Shown here in pieces: positions 5,708-5,959 of a stretch of 5,959 nt of DNA (position 1 is the first letter of the stretch; every line of letters begins with the position of its first letter). Source of the DNA: Chloroflexota bacterium (GTDB taxonomy: Bacteria > Chloroflexota > Anaerolineae > Anaerolineales > Villigracilaceae); contig JAKAMM010000119.1 of the NCBI GenBank assembly GCA_021812905.1, forward strand, positions 1-5,959, given 5' to 3'. Below the pieces are notes generated by a model. The model had not been told where the DNA came from. It ran no database searches and saw nothing but the letters and a program-made list of their open reading frames with translations. The position numbers and the translations under genes were made by a program.

Positions 5708-5959
5708 TTACATCGAAAGAAAAACCAGGATCAACCCGATCAAGGCCGGAAACGCCTGCATATAAAGGATGGATCGTTTGGCGGTCAGGCCTCCGTAAAT
5801 GCCCGCGATCAAGACGCAGACGAGGAAGAAAATCTTGACCAAGTCCATGCCGGAGAAGAGTCCCCAGAACAAACCCGCGGCAAGGAATCCGTTGTAGAGT
5901 CCCTGATTGGCGGCCAGCGTGGCGGACGACTCGGCGACCTCTTTGGTCATGTTGAAAGT
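5708..5959 (-). CDS. DUF1304-family small membrane protein, C-terminal part (5' end beyond window)
   Basis: Open from the right window edge to TAA 5710-5708, giving 83 visible residues plus the stop. An ATG occurs at 5950-5948, but codons before it (Thr-Phe-Asn) stay open, and the region around it fits the interior of DUF1304 proteins, where a short F-x-hydrophobic stretch precedes ...AANQGLYNGFLAAGL. The family is usually about 115-125 residues, so about one third, including the first membrane helix, is off the window. Visible parts: the signature LAANQGLYNGFLAAGLFWG (residues 12-30 from the ATG), a second hydrophobic segment (FFLVCVLIAGIYGGL, about 41-55) and a hydrophobic end (about 66-80). 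It is thus an integral inner-membrane protein. The biochemical function of the family is not established. Base composition matches the kinase operon rather than the neighbouring remnant, so it is probably native backbone with its own terminator. Confidence 0.85.
   Translation of the reverse strand, partial: TFNMTKEVAESSATLAANQGLYNGFLAAGLFWGLFSGMDLVKIFFLVCVLIAGIYGGLTAKRSILYMQAFPALIGLILVFLSM

Overview
All supported genes lie on the minus strand, so transcription runs from high to low coordinates. The window looks like a chromosomal piece of a moderately GC-rich, environmental, multidomain-signalling bacterium. The kinase-PQQ, PP2C and J-vWA architectures and their wording recall Chloroflexota (Anaerolineae-like). 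That placement is an inference from protein style; there is no rRNA or marker gene to confirm it.

Layout in transcription order. (1) 5959-5708: the C-terminal part of a DUF1304-type small membrane protein, whose 5' end lies outside the window. It is followed by a 13-bp perfect hairpin (5657-5692). (2) 5659-4742: an AT-rich island holding the C-terminal part of an adenine-specific DNA methyltransferase. The catalytic N-terminal half is missing and there is no convincing start codon, so this is a gene remnant, probably acquired by transfer. It ends at a second strong hairpin followed by a T-tract (4707-4668). (3) 4629-4601: a near-consensus sigma-70-type promoter just after that terminator. (4) 4680-300, continuing past the left edge: a tightly packed phospho-signalling operon. 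It encodes a Ser/Thr protein kinase with a C-terminal eight-repeat PQQ-type beta-propeller, a PP2C-type protein phosphatase, a J-domain/von Willebrand A fusion protein, and the start of a zinc-ribbon/FHA protein cut by the window edge.

How they may work together: the kinase writes phospho-Ser/Thr marks, PP2C erases them, and the FHA protein reads phospho-Thr. The J-vWA protein could be a scaffold or client-handling partner that links the switch to DnaK. Gaps are 15 nt (kinase to PP2C), 1 nt (PP2C to J-vWA) and a 4-nt ATGA overlap (J-vWA to FHA), which point to one mRNA and coupled translation. Most individual domains are familiar. The less usual parts are the J-vWA fusion inside a writer/eraser/reader cassette, a closed propeller on a kinase without a membrane segment, and an unresolved kinase start with the promoter lying inside the longest open frame.
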